Positions 47,094-57,811 of a stretch of 64,000 bases of DNA are shown piece by piece. Every line of letters starts with the position of its first letter. The first letter of the stretch is position 1. The DNA is taken from NCBI GenBank assembly GCA_029962745.1, contig CM057165.1:94856-158855 (forward strand). The letters run 5' to 3'. Made by a program: the position numbers and the translations under genes. Below the pieces are notes generated by a model. That model was not told the DNA's origin. It was given only the letters and a program-made list of their open reading frames with translations, and searched no databases. The DNA comes from Echinometra lucunter (taxonomy: Eukaryota; Echinodermata; Echinoidea; Camarodonta; Echinometridae).

Positions 47094-47519
47094 CTGGAAA
47101 ACAGAAAAGCAATCATTAAAAATGTTTCAAGGGTATCCCCCAACATCTAATCTATAAATGAAAAGATACAGACTAAGAAACAAAGATAGGAAGAAATGGA
47201 CAATAAAGAATGGCATAACAGAATCAAAAGGAATAGGGATAAATGAAAATAATGAAGTTGTTTTCAGTAACATCGTTAAACAAGCATGATGAGGTGGAGT
47301 GACATCTGTTTATTCGTGACAGGAGTTATTTAAAGCCTAATTGGATCAGCTTTCATTCTTCAAATTGGCAACACCAACATTTTTCTTTTATAGCTCCATT
47401 TTTCTTATAAAACATCATGTATCTGAGATAAATATAAATTGACAGAATGTATGATGAGAAGTCATAAAGTTGCCAATTTGTAGGGAAAAACAGTGATTTT
47501 AACATTTTCATCGCATTGC

Positions 47520-47730
47520 CAATTTAAGGATTTTAATGCTTATTTTCCTTTTAAAACATTTCAGCATCAAACAACAAATATTGATGCAACAAAAATGGGC
47601 ACAGTAAGTGTAGAATTTTTTGCTCTTTCTCCTCATGTATTTGATATGATTTTTAGGGCTTTACATCAAAAGTTATTAAACCAAACCACAAAATGTGGAC
47701 CCTCTGTCACGAATGGGTTAAGAGCAATTT
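47520..47730 (+). repeat. Dispersed repeat, copy without MITE (empty site)
   Basis: Homologous in the same orientation to 57812-57866 plus 58428-58540. It shares acaaatattgatgcaac, aaaatgggcac, then agtaagtgtag, then aaaccacaaaatgtgga and gtcacgaatgggt. Where the other copy has the 561 bp TTAA-flanked element, this copy reads straight through at about 47602. The open frame over it (47493-47828) is not a gene. Confidence 0.8.
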
Positions 47731-48076
47731 GGCATATGTGCACAATTCATATTACCAGTACTAGCTTGATGATTCATGTATGTATTGAATTTTGGCAATG
47801 TATTTCTCATTTACAACAACGTAATTAAAAGAGGAAGATGTATGCCAGAACTGTTTATTTTGCGAGTTCCTGGCAATCCATGAGACAATTCATCAACAAG
47901 GGTAAATTTTCATCTGATGTTTAATGAATTTTTTTTTTTTTTTTTTGGGGGGGGGGGGGGGGCGGACAAATGCCAGTGGCAATAATGGTAGTAGGTATGG
48001 ACACACTTAGAGATATTCTAAATGAGTTTCATCAAAGTATAAAATACTAGAAACTATGAACAAAGGTGCTTCTTAC

Positions 48077-48262
48077 CTTGACCTCATCACTCTGAGAGTG
48101 TTGCTGCACCAGACGATCCGTCATCCAGAAGTTAACCAAGTGACGTCGACTGGTATCCAGAAGCTTCATCAAGCGCTTGACATCACGTGAAAGGGTGGTA
48201 AGCAGGGCGTGGTCTTCACTCTCCACCTCCCCTCGAGAGTGGGGGCTACTTTCCTCTACCGC
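48077..48262 (-). CDS. CDK5RAP2/PDE4DIP-like gene, penultimate-region exon
   Basis: On the minus strand it lies between acceptor cctcatag and donor gtaagaag, is 186 bp (62 codons) and in phase 0-0. It encodes AVEESSPHSRGEVESEDHAL, LSRDVKRLMKLLDTSRRHLV, NFWMTDRLVQQ. The pattern of a hydrophobic heptad helix ending in F-W is the family feature just upstream of CM2 (the vertebrate protein has a comparable helix ending MFW). The next exon continues in phase with EVKELRKRL. Confidence 0.85.
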
Positions 48263-48321
48263 CTATGAGGTACAAAGAAGATTAAAGAAAAGGATAATGA
48301 AGGGTTCTCTCTCAGATGTTA

Positions 48322-48513
48322 TATACTGTCAAACCTGCTTTAGTGAGCACCAAATAAGACCACCTGTCTATAAAGACCAAAATTCTTGTTTCCCAATGAA
48401 TAATTTTTCCCACTGAAACATGTAGTAAGAAACCTTCACTTAAAGACAATCTGCTCATAAAGATCACTTTTTTTGTCCCCCCTGGGGGGTCTTTATATAC
48501 ATGTTTCATTGAA
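48322..48513. repeat. Interspersed repeat, copy 1 (TATACTGTCAAACCTGC)
   Basis: Matches 49312-49508: it begins tatactgtcaaacctgcttt, has several aaagacca words, cccactga, and ends ggtctttatatacatgtttc. The ends are loosely inverted (gtcaaacctg against caggtttcac). It lies in an intron of the minus-strand gene. Confidence 0.75.
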
Positions 48514-48840
48514 CATAAAGCCAGAGGTGTATTCACCATAATGTTTATATGGGCTAACATCCTTCCAGTTTCTCAGTACTTGGAGAAAAAGAATCATTGT
48601 AGAAATAACTGTATTTTGTTGGCTTTGAATACTTTTGTTACAGAAGCATGGCAGTTGGTATAAGTTATTCACAAGAAGACCGACCTATCACGTAACAAAA
48701 ATTATGTTACAATGAATGACTAACAATCAGTTGGTTTGAAGTCAGTTTGGAGTTGGGTTGGAGATGTGCATGAAGTATCATAATAATTTTCATGAAATGG
48801 CCCTGGTTTAGACAAACAAAAAGAAGGTGCTTGTCCCTAC

Positions 48841-49049
48841 CTGAGCAAGCCTTGATAACTTCTCCCTAAGCAGCACCTCAATGGTTCCTCCAACAACAGC
48901 TGCCTCCTTGACCCCTGACCTTACAGCTTCATAGGTCGTTGCCATGGAGACTGCATAACTCTCCTTCTTGGATCCACCCTCGGATAGATCTGATGACATG
49001 GAGTGTTTCTTCACCCTGGTGTCCCCATTACTCAAGAGAGTTCCAATGC
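48841..49049 (-). CDS. CDK5RAP2/PDE4DIP-like gene exon
   Basis: On the minus strand it lies between acceptor gttttcag and donor gtagggac and is 209 bp, beginning with the last two bases of a Gly codon and ending in phase 0. It encodes IGTLLSNGDTRVKKHSMSSD, then EAVRSGVKEAAVVGGTIEVL and LREKLSRLAQ. The Ser/Lys-rich first half and helical second half fit the spacer between the Q-L-E-R-S-I helix and the F-W helix. It joins in phase to exons at 49630 and 48077. Confidence 0.8.
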
Positions 49050-49311
49050 CTGAAAACAACAAAACAAACATAATTATGGTTATCTCAGAAGAAGTAATTT
49101 TCTGAGCAGATTGAATGAATTTGCTTTTATTTTTATAAAAATAGCAACATTGATAAATGTACTTCAGTTTAATCCAACAGGATATCATAGCACAATAGCA
49201 CAAATATTAACTGATGAGAAATGGAAAATCACGTTTCACAAATTGAAAAGTCTTAATGTTGAATCTCTAACTGGCATAAAAGCATTCTTTCAAAGGAGAG
49301 TGCCCCTTACA

Positions 49312-49508
49312 TATACTGTCAAACCTGCTTTAGCAACCACCTGTATAGAAAGACCACTTGTCTACATGGACCACAATGTTTGTTTCCCTTGAATAGTTTT
49401 TCCCACTGAATAGTGTATCATAGGAACCTGTCCATAAAGTCCACCTGCTCATAAAGACTGTGTTTCTTGTCTCCCTTGGGTGGTCTTTACATACAGGTTT
49501 CACTGTAT
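49312..49508. repeat. Interspersed repeat, copy 2 (TATACTGTCAAACCTGC)
   Basis: Second copy of the repeat at 48322-48513, in the same orientation, about 990 bp away and also intronic. Confidence 0.75.
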
Positions 49509-49629
49509 CATGAACATTTGACATTCATAAGCAATCTCTCTTAACATTCTCACAAACAGTTCTAGTCAAATTTCACTGTACATGCTATAATAAGAAAAAT
49601 CTATCCACTTTCCAATGGTTAGCACTTAC

Positions 49630-49692
49630 CATCTATTGGAAAGTCTTCATCTAAATGTCCATTTCCTTCTGAATGTTTCTGTTTCTTTCCAT
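49630..49692 (-). CDS. CDK5RAP2/PDE4DIP-like gene small exon
   Basis: On the minus strand it lies between acceptor ttaactcag and donor gtaagtgc. It is 63 bp, starting with two bases of a shared codon and ending with one. It encodes GKKQKHSEGNGHLDEDFPID. This polar spacer has no structure. It is supported by splice sites and by phase agreement with the exon at 48841. Confidence 0.7.
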
Positions 49693-49983
49693 CTGAGTTA
49701 AAAAAGAACAAAAAAGAAATGTCAAGATATTTCACTACAATATCTTTTTATAAAATATCATTTCAACAATATTTTTTGGTTATATATGAGCAGCTTCAAA
49801 ATGCAAGAAAAAGATACTGTCTTAATGTTCAACTGAACATCTTTGACAAACAAAGCTTAAAGTGACAGATAAAAATATTGTGTATGCTAATGTATGCTCA
49901 CTTAAACAATATGACAAAAAGAAACACAGACACTAACAAACAAAGACACCAACATACCAATACTCTGAGAAAATGAAATTTAC

Positions 49984-50372
49984 CTGTAAACAGTTTCCTG
50001 GCACTACTACTCTTGGTCCTTTCCTCACTTGACTTTCTCCTTGTACTGCTACTGTTGCTGCTCCTGCTGCTGTGTATCCTCACCTCCTCCGAGATGATGG
50101 TGGTTGCCCCTGGCGATGAAGATGCCTTCCCGAGTTGGGAGGACAGGTTCTTGTCTCGGAGAGCCTCCTCAGGCGGATCCGCAGGGCGTGTTGGTGTCAA
50201 TGCTGCGCTCCAGCTGGATCCGGATGGTGACGAAGCTCTTGGAGGAGCTCGGTGAGGTCCACGCCGGTGGTTGCGGTCGATGACATGGAGACGGGAAGGG
50301 GAGGAGTGGGAGGGGCGTGAGGGGGAGTGGTCTCCGCCCTCCTTTGGGAGTTGGGTGATCTTGAGCTGCTTT
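49984..50372 (-). CDS. CDK5RAP2/PDE4DIP-like exon with frameshifts (QLERSI helix)
   Basis: On the minus strand it lies between acceptor cattcacag and donor gtaaattt. Three frames must be joined to read the family signature: GVDLTELLQELR in one frame (about 50265-50230), TIRIQLERSIDTN in a second (about 50229-50190), a short ALRIRL in a third, and EEALRDKNLSSQLGKASS back in the first of the long open frames (to 49984). The vertebrate family has a comparable L..E.R.LR.QLE.SI..N..LR..L helix here. The long single open frame starting at 50413 is therefore partly out of frame. The rest is Ser/Arg-rich linker. Confidence 0.8.
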
Positions 50373-50828
50373 CTGTGAATGCAGAGGATTGGAAATATAT
50401 AACTAGATAACATTTCATAGTTGATTCACACACCCTAACCCACTACACCTTTATAAATCTCCTGTAGTCTTGAGTTCTGAAAATGAAATTTTCCTACAAC
50501 AGAAATGGTTGAAAAAAACTCTGAAACTTTCATCATGCGGTAGGCAGAGGTGGGCAACCGCATGAAAGTTAGCTTTGCTGTTAAATTTGCATTTGAACAT
50601 ATGGGACCACATTATAAACTCATTAATCATATATTTCCTATCAAAATAATGTGAAAGAAGTCACCTAAAAAGGATCCGAGTTAATAGTCGTTAAGTGTAG
50701 TTTTTGCCTGAGTAGGAGAGATTTCATTTTTTTTTTACCATGACTTGAATTACTATTACCTTTGAAATATTGACATAATGTCTAGCAAAGAATACTTCAG
50801 TGACAATGAGCATATTTAAATTAGTCAC

Positions 50829-50954
50829 CTCTTTGATGAGTTGTTCATAGACACTAAGCTCAAAGCGTAGTGAGTGGCTAGCTGCTCATTGTCTGTCATT
50901 TGATCACGTAACCTGTGGTTCTCTTCTCCTAAACGACGTTTCTCAGAGAGCAGT
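50829..50954 (-). CDS. CDK5RAP2/PDE4DIP-like exon with one frameshift
   Basis: On the minus strand it lies between acceptor tctcacacag and donor gtgactaa, and is 126 bp. It encodes LLSEKRRLGEENHRLRDQM and DNEQLA, then after a one-base shift (near 50876) SLRFELSVYEQLIKE. The second part matches the family helix F-x-S-L-x-x-E-L-x-x-Y-E-x-L. A (GA)n microsatellite (50955-51035) abuts the acceptor side and serves as its pyrimidine tract on the minus strand. Confidence 0.75.
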
Positions 50955-51571
50955 CTGTGTGAGAGAGAGAGGGAAGGAGGAGAAAGGGAAAGAGAGAGAG
51001 AGAGAGAGAGGAGAGAGAGAAAGAGAGAGGAGTTTATAAATATATATCAGTAATTGTCTTAGCCTTTACATACTAGGCTATTGTTTACCACAATCTTTTA
51101 TGCATTCCCATACAACAAACTCTGATACTGCTTTTAAAACTCAGGTCATCTGGGGTACATTTCCGCACACAACGAGATACAACATTGTTACATGCTGGAT
51201 CAAAACCCTTCATACAATAATATATTTTAAATACTCTCATATTAAAAAAGGCTTGTTTAGATATGAGGAGGGAAACCATGGGGTTTTTAATGCATTTTTT
51301 GGGGCGTACAAACTGCATGTAATGATGTAAACAATGGATTGCTCTTAAAATGTCTTGCACTCATTCACTTGCATGTTATAAAATGCCCTTAAAAACCCTT
51401 GGAACACCTCCCCCCTCCCCCCCCCCCCTTATACTTGAACGGCCTTTAGTTTACTCCATTTCATGTCAGAATGATAATTCAGATAAATACTTATTTTCAC
51501 CATTCTATACCTTGAGTACCTATTTTCCATTGCATCACTTCGGCGATACATGTACAATGATGGGGGCATAC

Positions 51572-51662
51572 CTTTGATTTCTTTGTTTGCTCTATCCAGT
51601 TCTGCTTTAATCCTGAGGGTACTGGTCTTCCTGTTCGTAGCGAGGACGTCTCTGGAGAGAGC
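51572..51662 (-). CDS. CDK5RAP2/PDE4DIP-like coiled-coil exon, 5' edge uncertain
   Basis: On the minus strand the coil frame reads DVLATNRKTSTLRIKAELDR then ANKEIK before donor gtatgccc. The upstream edge may be at 51662 (after aatag) or at 51651 (after ctctctccag). The phase does not agree with the exon at 52446, so an indel or another boundary is likely. Confidence 0.55.
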
Positions 51663-52144
51663 CTATTCTCGGTCGTCAGTTTGATGTTTTGTCTCGTATA
51701 AGTAAATACTACCGTGACCTGCATATAAGCAATTAAGACACTGATCTACTGACAGGCATTTTACATGACATGCAACAAAATGAGGAATAGCTTGAAAATA
51801 GACCACTAGAGGACATGTTATATCGTATTTCATTCCAAGTGCTATTTGAAGGGCTTGGTTGCTGAAGACCAATGTTAGATGGCACAATGCGCCACAGTTT
51901 TTCTTATTTCATGACTGATGCTCAACATCCTGAAATACAGAAGCTTGGTACTCTACATCAGAACAAGATAAGATCTTATCTCAAGAGGATATTAAATGGA
52001 AAATAATCCCTCCCCCCCTGCCCCTTGAGTTCCGATGTACACGTAGCACCCATCACAGAAAAATGCATGAGTGCAAAACAAACAACATACTCACACTAGC
52101 AGTGTAATAGTTATCAAACTTAACAAAGACAGACGTCAAATTCT

Positions 52145-52383
52145 GCTGTCCAATCACAAAAGGAGCAACTCTGCAGATGAGTTTCTTAGTAAATGAAGAA
52201 AAGAAGTCACCATTTCAAGTGAAAATATATTGACTTGCTTCTTTTTTATGTCTCCATTCGATAATTGGGGTCATGTGACCTTATATCTTCATTATCATGT
52301 GAGCATAGTAAAAACTCAACAATAGAGAAAAGTCAATTTTGAAACAAATCAGTTTTGTTTTTGTTTTTTTTTCGCTGGACAGC
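52145..52383. mobile_element. GCTGTCCAAT MITE, copy 1
   Basis: Ends gctgtccaatcacaaaag and ttcgctggacagc are inverted. It shares agtttcttagtaaatgaaga and gtgaaaat.tat..a.ttgcttctttt with copies at 59944-60196 and 60449-60708. The length is about 240 bp. Confidence 0.8.
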
Positions 52384-52445
52384 AGAAATCTCCAATCTAC
52401 GGCTAGTATAGTAAAAGTGATATGGCTGATAAAGAAATGGCTTAC

Positions 52446-52564
52446 CATCTGAATTTTCTGAGCCAGATGGTGATGTTTTCTTCTTCTTCTCTCTATGTCT
52501 CTCATTCATCTTCCTAGCTTCTTCCAGTCTATCTTGTAAGATGATGATTTCTTTCTCATACTCC
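52446..52564 (-). CDS. CDK5RAP2/PDE4DIP-like coiled-coil exon
   Basis: On the minus strand it lies between acceptor tgtttgcag and donor gtaagcca. It is 119 bp, starting with one base of a shared codon. It encodes EYEKEIIILQDRLEEARKMN, ERHREKKKKTSP and SGSENSD. This is a strong coiled coil followed by a basic, Ser-rich tail. It joins in phase to KEDLER at the end of the exon at 53448. Confidence 0.8.
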
Positions 52565-53447
52565 CTGCAAACAGAAATAGACCAATCAATTAAATATGGA
52601 AGGCAATGTAATGCATGGTAAAGGTTCATACAGATATTCACACATCAAACCCCCGGAAAGCCCCCCAATTTTTGTTTTTTTCTAAAACCATACCACTCGT
52701 GATAATGAGATGTGCATTAATGCATCAATACTAGTTTAGGCTCAAATAATGGGAATTCTGCTAAAATTTGCGCAGACAAACTCGGAGACAAAATCACATT
52801 GTTGCACTAACTTTACAAAGAATTTGATTGGTCCAAACCTTTTTGCCACCAGGAGGAAAAAAGATGTCTCTCGCCTCAGCGGTTTTTTTTTCCCCCGCCT
52901 CATATATACATTCATTCACACGCAAGGAACCCTGCAAGCTCTGCTGGGGCTTGTCACTTCATATGTGAACAAGCCTTAAGTGTAATAATGACAACATAAT
53001 TAACATTCGCATGTTCCCTTGTAAAAGTAATGTAGGACCAATGGTATGATTGGAGGGTCACAGAAATTAAAAGTGTAACAGCAACATGGAATTAGAGTGT
53101 AATTACCTCTTGTTTCCAATTCAACGTGCATTTTCTGGATTTAATACCAAGCACTTTGTGGACAGTCTGCTGCAAAACTGTTGAAGGGTAGTTTACATCA
53201 AAGTACATATCTGAACTCAATAGATCGTTCAATAAAAATCAGCAAACCATCTGTGTACAATCTACGAAACACTTGCAAACTCTCAGAGAGTTAAACTTGG
53301 CAAGAGATACTAAAGAGGAAAATATTCAACTTGAGTCACTGCGAGCAGCATTATACTTTCTGCTTCTGCCATAGCCAGTGTAAAAATTAGTGACTATGGG
53401 GGCCAATGGTACTTTCAGGTAACATGGACTAGAAGTAATATTCATAC

Positions 53448-53580
53448 CTTTCTAGGTCCTCCTTGCAGTCTCTGCTCTTTGCTCTGTCTACGTAAGATCT
53501 CCTGCATATCTTGATTCTGTCTTCTCTGGCTCTCCAGATCTCCTGCAGCTTGGTTGTCCCGACTATGATCAGATTTCAAT
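53448..53580 (-). CDS. CDK5RAP2/PDE4DIP-like coiled-coil exon with frameshift
   Basis: On the minus strand it lies between acceptor cttgtgtag and donor gtatgaat, and is 133 bp. The first part reads LKSDHSRDNQAAGDLESQRR, QNQDMQEILRRQ; after a shift the end reads KSRDCKEDLE plus two bases, which completes Arg with the next exon. The unshifted end would not join in phase, which supports an indel near 53480. Confidence 0.7.
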
Positions 53581-53657
53581 CTACACAAGACAAGGTAATG
53601 ACAAAAAAGATAAGACTTACACACCATGATGAACCTACAGGCACTTGGTCAAGCCTA

Positions 53658-53804
53658 GGCCCAGTTTCTTTAAACTTGATATCAATAACAAGGTGCAATA
53701 ACTGTTATAATCTACAGAAATCCTTGCACCTGATTGGCTGAGAGCAAATTTGTCATAGAAATGTGGCAGTTGTTACTGATAACAAGTTTTATGAAACAGG
53801 GCCC
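53658..53804. mobile_element. Small hairpin MITE, GGCCCAGTTT termini
   Basis: ggcccagtttctttaaactt (53658-53677) is the imperfect complement of aagttttatgaaacagggcc (53784-53803). Near the centre is gattggctg (about 53731). It lies in an intron. Confidence 0.8.
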
Positions 53805-54395
53805 AGATCAGTTAAGAGTGACATTTTGTCCCTCGGTGACATTGATCATCTTATGAATTCTTGATAAATACACAATAAGGTAACCAAATTTTATCATATT
53901 TCAAATACAAACTAGCTCCCCCACCTATCATTCACATATTTTTACAGACCTTCAAACTTTCAAAAATTTGTCAAATGCCCAGCTGTGACAAACTAATCAA
54001 GTCTCTGCTACTAAAAGTATCACTGGTCTCAAACAATACTAATCACATTTTATGTATTTCAAATAAAACTGAGTTATGCGCATAGCGCAAAACATAGCGG
54101 CAAAAACAATGACCACTTTGAGGGATTCTTGGGTAAAATTAAAGCCACCAGTTAAAAATAATAGCCATGAGGTAATATTGAGAACTGTAATTTTGATGAA
54201 CAGTGCAGTCTGAAAAGCACATTTGACAAGACTTAATCTAAATTTGCCATTTTCAACTCGGGTGTAGTAATGGGGTACCTGGTAGGATTCATGGGATATT
54301 TGTCACTTCTCTCAAACATGTCAGTGAATACACATTATCCTTTCAGGACAAAGTCTTAAAAGGACAGCATGACATTGATAAAAGAAAAAGATAAC

Positions 54396-54531
54396 CTTTT
54401 TCAGTTCCTCTTTCATGCTGTCAGCCTTGAGTTGGTTATTGTGTAATATCTCTTGAAGTTCTCTGTTTAGCTTCTGCCTGTCCTCTGATTTCATCCCTCA
54501 ACTGCTGCATTGCTCATCTTTCACTCGCAAC
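54396..54531 (-). CDS. CDK5RAP2/PDE4DIP-like coiled-coil exon with two frameshifts
   Basis: On the minus strand after acceptor ttttgtag: LRVKDEQ, then in another frame MQQLRDEI, then in a third SEDRQKLNRELQEILHNNQL and KADSMKEELKK. The first codon joins in phase with the exon at 54753 (FSD-R-LRVKDEQ). The donor gttatctt is weaker than usual, and the phase to the exon at 53448 does not fit, so a small exon may be missing between them. Confidence 0.7.
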
Positions 54532-54752
54532 CTACAAAAATATAATATCAATCAATTCAATTCATTTTTATTTCCACATGATACCCACCTCCTTCCACCA
54601 ATATTTAAAAAGATACAAATTATGAACAAAATCTAATCAGGACAGAAACACAAAGAATACATAATATCATTGTGGAGGGAGACAAACAAGATGGCTGAAG
54701 AGCAGTCTTAAAAGCTTTTGACTGAATTCTACTGAAATGTTTTCATAGTTAC

Positions 54753-54814
54753 CTGTCTGAAAAAAGCTCCCTGACATCTTCCTCACTTGTGTCTTCTTCC
54801 AAATTGTGATTCAT
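54753..54814 (-). CDS. CDK5RAP2/PDE4DIP-like small acidic exon
   Basis: On the minus strand it lies between acceptor cctttcag and donor gtaactat, and is 62 bp. It encodes MNHNLEEDTSEEDVRELFSD plus two bases completing Arg with the next exon. The first codon is ATG, but the context is an internal exon. Confidence 0.75.
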
Positions 54815-55151
54815 CTGAAAGGGGAAAAAAAATATGATGAAGCATATAAGAAAATACAAGAAAATAGTACAGACTGGCTTTGCTACATGCATTTTGAGAA
54901 ATAAGATTCACTGATCAATCTTCACTGGCCTTATATTGCTCAGAAAAGAAATTCAAGATACATGTATATCCATTAAAAAAGACAAAAACATTTCAATAGC
55001 ACATACAAGTATGCACACATACTTTATTCCAAAGCTTAATTTCACTAGTTATTGATTCAATGCCTGTCTTTATCAAAACAATATAATTGAATATGAAATA
55101 AAAGACATAAATTCTAACAGATCAGAATACAAAAAGGAAGAATCTAGAAAC

Positions 55152-56689
55152 AATGTGAGAATGAATTTTGCATGCCTCCAATGAGTCGTTTGATGGTATC
55201 CACCACTTCAGTTGCCATCCTTCAACCTCTCTTCCATTTGAACAGTCACCCTCTCAGAGTATGCTCCTCCCATGGGCTTGTCTTATTATCCTTCTCCAAT
55301 CCCTTCAGAATCCCCAAGGCCTCCGTCAACATGTTGGTGAGGACGCCCATCAGGCTGCGAAGCTCTGCTAGCTGTTCATGGAGACGTCCGATCTCTAAGC
55401 TCCTGCGATCTGATGACCTCTTCACTGAAAGAGTTCTGCTTTTGGGTCTGAAAGCTCCAAAAGTTCTGACAGAAGCTCCTGGTTGCGGTCTTGGAGGGAG
55501 GCATTGGCATCCATGACCTTCTCCAGTTGACTTGTGACATTCTCCAGGTCCTGTTGAAGACGCTCAAAGGCTGCTCTGTTAGCAACAAGCTCAAACCAAG
55601 GGTTCGGGTCTGATGGATCACGGGATGGACTGGTTGGGCGGCTCAATCCGCCATTTTGAATACGGACCTGGAGCTTGCGGATGACATGGCGGCATCTCTT
55701 CAACTGCTTCTTGAGGACCGCAACCTGCTCTTTGAGCTCATCGGTGTCGTTGGTCAGACCAAGCCCAGCAAACGTTACATCAGTAGCACTCACGCTTCTT
55801 TCAGATGGTGTCAAGCTGGCCGAAGAAGTGCTGTCCCTGTCATCATCAGAACTGGGGATTTGTGACAGAGAAACAGCAGACAAGCGCCGGTTAGCTTGAG
55901 CAAAAGTAGATGCATTCAGCAGGTTAGAGTCACTGCTGACACGCTTAGGGGTACCTGGGACTGGTAGTCCCATGTTGTGAAGCTGTCTTCTGTAACGTTG
56001 ATACGTTCAGCCTGCTGATGGACGGTGCCTTCTGTGGCATGAAGCTTAAGAGTCAAAGCTTTGAACCTTCTCTTTATAGCATTCATCTCCATCTGGGCTT
56101 TCTCCAACTGCTTATGCAGTGATGGAGGCATGGCAGCCTCAGTAGAACCTGAAGCATCTCTCACTAGCCTTGCCCTACTAGAATTGTCTACTTCATCAAG
56201 AGTAGGCTGTCCCTGGTCCTGCACAGAGTCCAGCTCCTACGCAACCGTTCAATTTCCTTCGCCATATCCACAATTAACTCTGGATTAAACTCTCTCTCCT
56301 GTCCTTCTGCTCCAGAGTTATTAAGACGAATATGCCTCTTCAGAAGCTCAATCAAATTCTGTGCTTTGTCCAGCTTCTTCTGGAGAAGTGCGACCTGCGC
56401 ACCTTCTGCTGAAGCACCCACTGATGTCTGCCCATACTTATTTTGGCTACCTTGTTGTCTCCCCTGTGCGCGTTCTACTGCTTCTTGGAGCTGAGAGGCT
56501 AGTTGTTCATTTTTCAGCTTCAGGTTATCCAGAAGATCTCTACCAGACTCTGGAGGAGATTCTGGACCGATGCCAAGATGATGACGAAGGGCAGCATTCT
56601 GCTGTTCGGCTGCCTGTAGTTGTGATTCTTCTCTTCTAGCAGGCTTTAGCTTGATCAAGTGTTGTTCAAAATTGGAACAACGTGGTTTC
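55152..56689 (-). CDS. CDK5RAP2/PDE4DIP-like large exon block with several frameshifts
   Basis: On the minus strand after acceptor ttattttttcag (56690) the sequence is coding almost throughout, in shifting frames. In order it reads FEQHLIKLKPARREESQL; LRHHLGIGPESPPESGRD; KKLDKAQNLIELLKRHIRLN; FNPELIVDMAKEIERLR; (shift near 56230) LHKQLEKAQMEMNAIKRRF; (shift near 55985) LPVPGTPKRVSSDSNLL; LKKQLKRCRHVIRKLQVRIQ; AFERLQQDLENVTSQLEKV; (shifts near 55430 and 55390) LHEQLAELRSLMGVLTNMLT; then (shifts near 55260 and 55210) YSERVTVQMEERLKDG and EVVDTIKRLIGGM. The K-L-x-x-A-x-N-x-I-x-L-L-K block with a following NPEL..-E-I-E-R-L is diagnostic of the CDK5RAP2/myomegalin family. The 3' edge is uncertain. 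Confidence 0.82.
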
Positions 56690-56716
56690 CTGAAAAATAA
56701 TGGTAAAATATTTTCA

Positions 56717-57216
56717 NNNNNNNNNNNNNNNNNNNNNNNNNNNNNNNNNNNNNNNNNNNNNNNNNNNNNNNNNNNNNNNNNNNNNNNNNNNNNNNNNNNN
56801 NNNNNNNNNNNNNNNNNNNNNNNNNNNNNNNNNNNNNNNNNNNNNNNNNNNNNNNNNNNNNNNNNNNNNNNNNNNNNNNNNNNNNNNNNNNNNNNNNNNN
56901 NNNNNNNNNNNNNNNNNNNNNNNNNNNNNNNNNNNNNNNNNNNNNNNNNNNNNNNNNNNNNNNNNNNNNNNNNNNNNNNNNNNNNNNNNNNNNNNNNNNN
57001 NNNNNNNNNNNNNNNNNNNNNNNNNNNNNNNNNNNNNNNNNNNNNNNNNNNNNNNNNNNNNNNNNNNNNNNNNNNNNNNNNNNNNNNNNNNNNNNNNNNN
57101 NNNNNNNNNNNNNNNNNNNNNNNNNNNNNNNNNNNNNNNNNNNNNNNNNNNNNNNNNNNNNNNNNNNNNNNNNNNNNNNNNNNNNNNNNNNNNNNNNNNN
57201 NNNNNNNNNNNNNNNN
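56717..57216. other. Assembly gap, exactly 500 N
   Basis: Round-number gap of unknown true size, immediately 5' of the first minus-strand exon block and 460 bp left of a + strand coiled-coil exon. Orientation across it is not established. Confidence 0.99.
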
Positions 57217-57677
57217 AAGTGTAAATCACCAGTTGGTGGAACATTGTGTTGGGTTCCAACCTCTACTATAAAAGAACCTGTGCCCTTTAGCAAGGCATTT
57301 ATCTACATATCCCGCACTTGACTGACTGAGGTGAGGTAAACAAGTGCAGGTAGTTAAAAGAATTCCTTGAATTACCCCTTCTTACAAGTCATGCCCCCTA
57401 AATTAAGGCCTGTTCAGATTGGGGGGGGGGGGGGGGGAGAACCGTGAGGGTTTTTAAGGGCATTTTATAACACACAAGTGGATGAGTGCGAGACATTTTA
57501 AACTTAATCCTTTGTTGCGTCATTACCATTCATTTTGTACACAAAAATTATGCTTAAACCTCCCCCCCCCCCTGCGGTTTGCCCCCTCATATATGAACAA
57601 GCCTTAAAGATTCATGCCCTTTTTGAATGATTGCTATTTAATACGTTTTTTTTTTTACTTTGATTATTCTGCTATAG
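57217..57677. other. Intron-like DNA with poly-G and poly-C tracts
   Basis: Contains a G run (about 57420-57437), gggtttttaagggcatttta, a C run (about 57561-57572) and cctcatatatgaacaagcctta. A similar arrangement, with the same words complemented, lies at 51240-51430, so this is a dispersed hAT-like element. Confidence 0.4.
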
Positions 57678-57801
57678 CAATGCTGTGGAAAGTTTAGCCC
57701 ATGAGAAGGATGTGATTGCAGAGAAGATGAAGGAAGAGAAGGAAGATGCTCTCAATCAACTCAAGGAACAGCTAGAAGGAAAATGTCACAGGATACAACA
57801 G
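57678..57801 (+). CDS. Coiled-coil protein exon (a)
   Basis: The exon lies between ttctgctatag and gtgggtca. It is 124 bp, one base plus 41 codons, ending in phase 0. It encodes NAVESLAHEKDVIAEKMKEE, KEDALNQLKEQLEG, KCHRIQQ: highly charged with heptad spacing, predicted as a long coiled coil. It joins in frame to the exon at 59431. The exact protein is not recognised. It could be the N-terminal half of the CDK5RAP2/PDE4DIP-like protein with this block inverted in the scaffold, or a separate divergent gene. Confidence 0.75.
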
Positions 57802-57811
57802 GTGGGTCATC

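Noticed and set aside
47493..47828. 111-codon + strand frame
   Set aside because: It covers a dispersed repeat that has a second copy at 57812-58540.
49898..50413. 171-codon single-frame protein on the minus strand
   Set aside because: The true reading changes frame at least twice inside it; both ends run into intron sequence.
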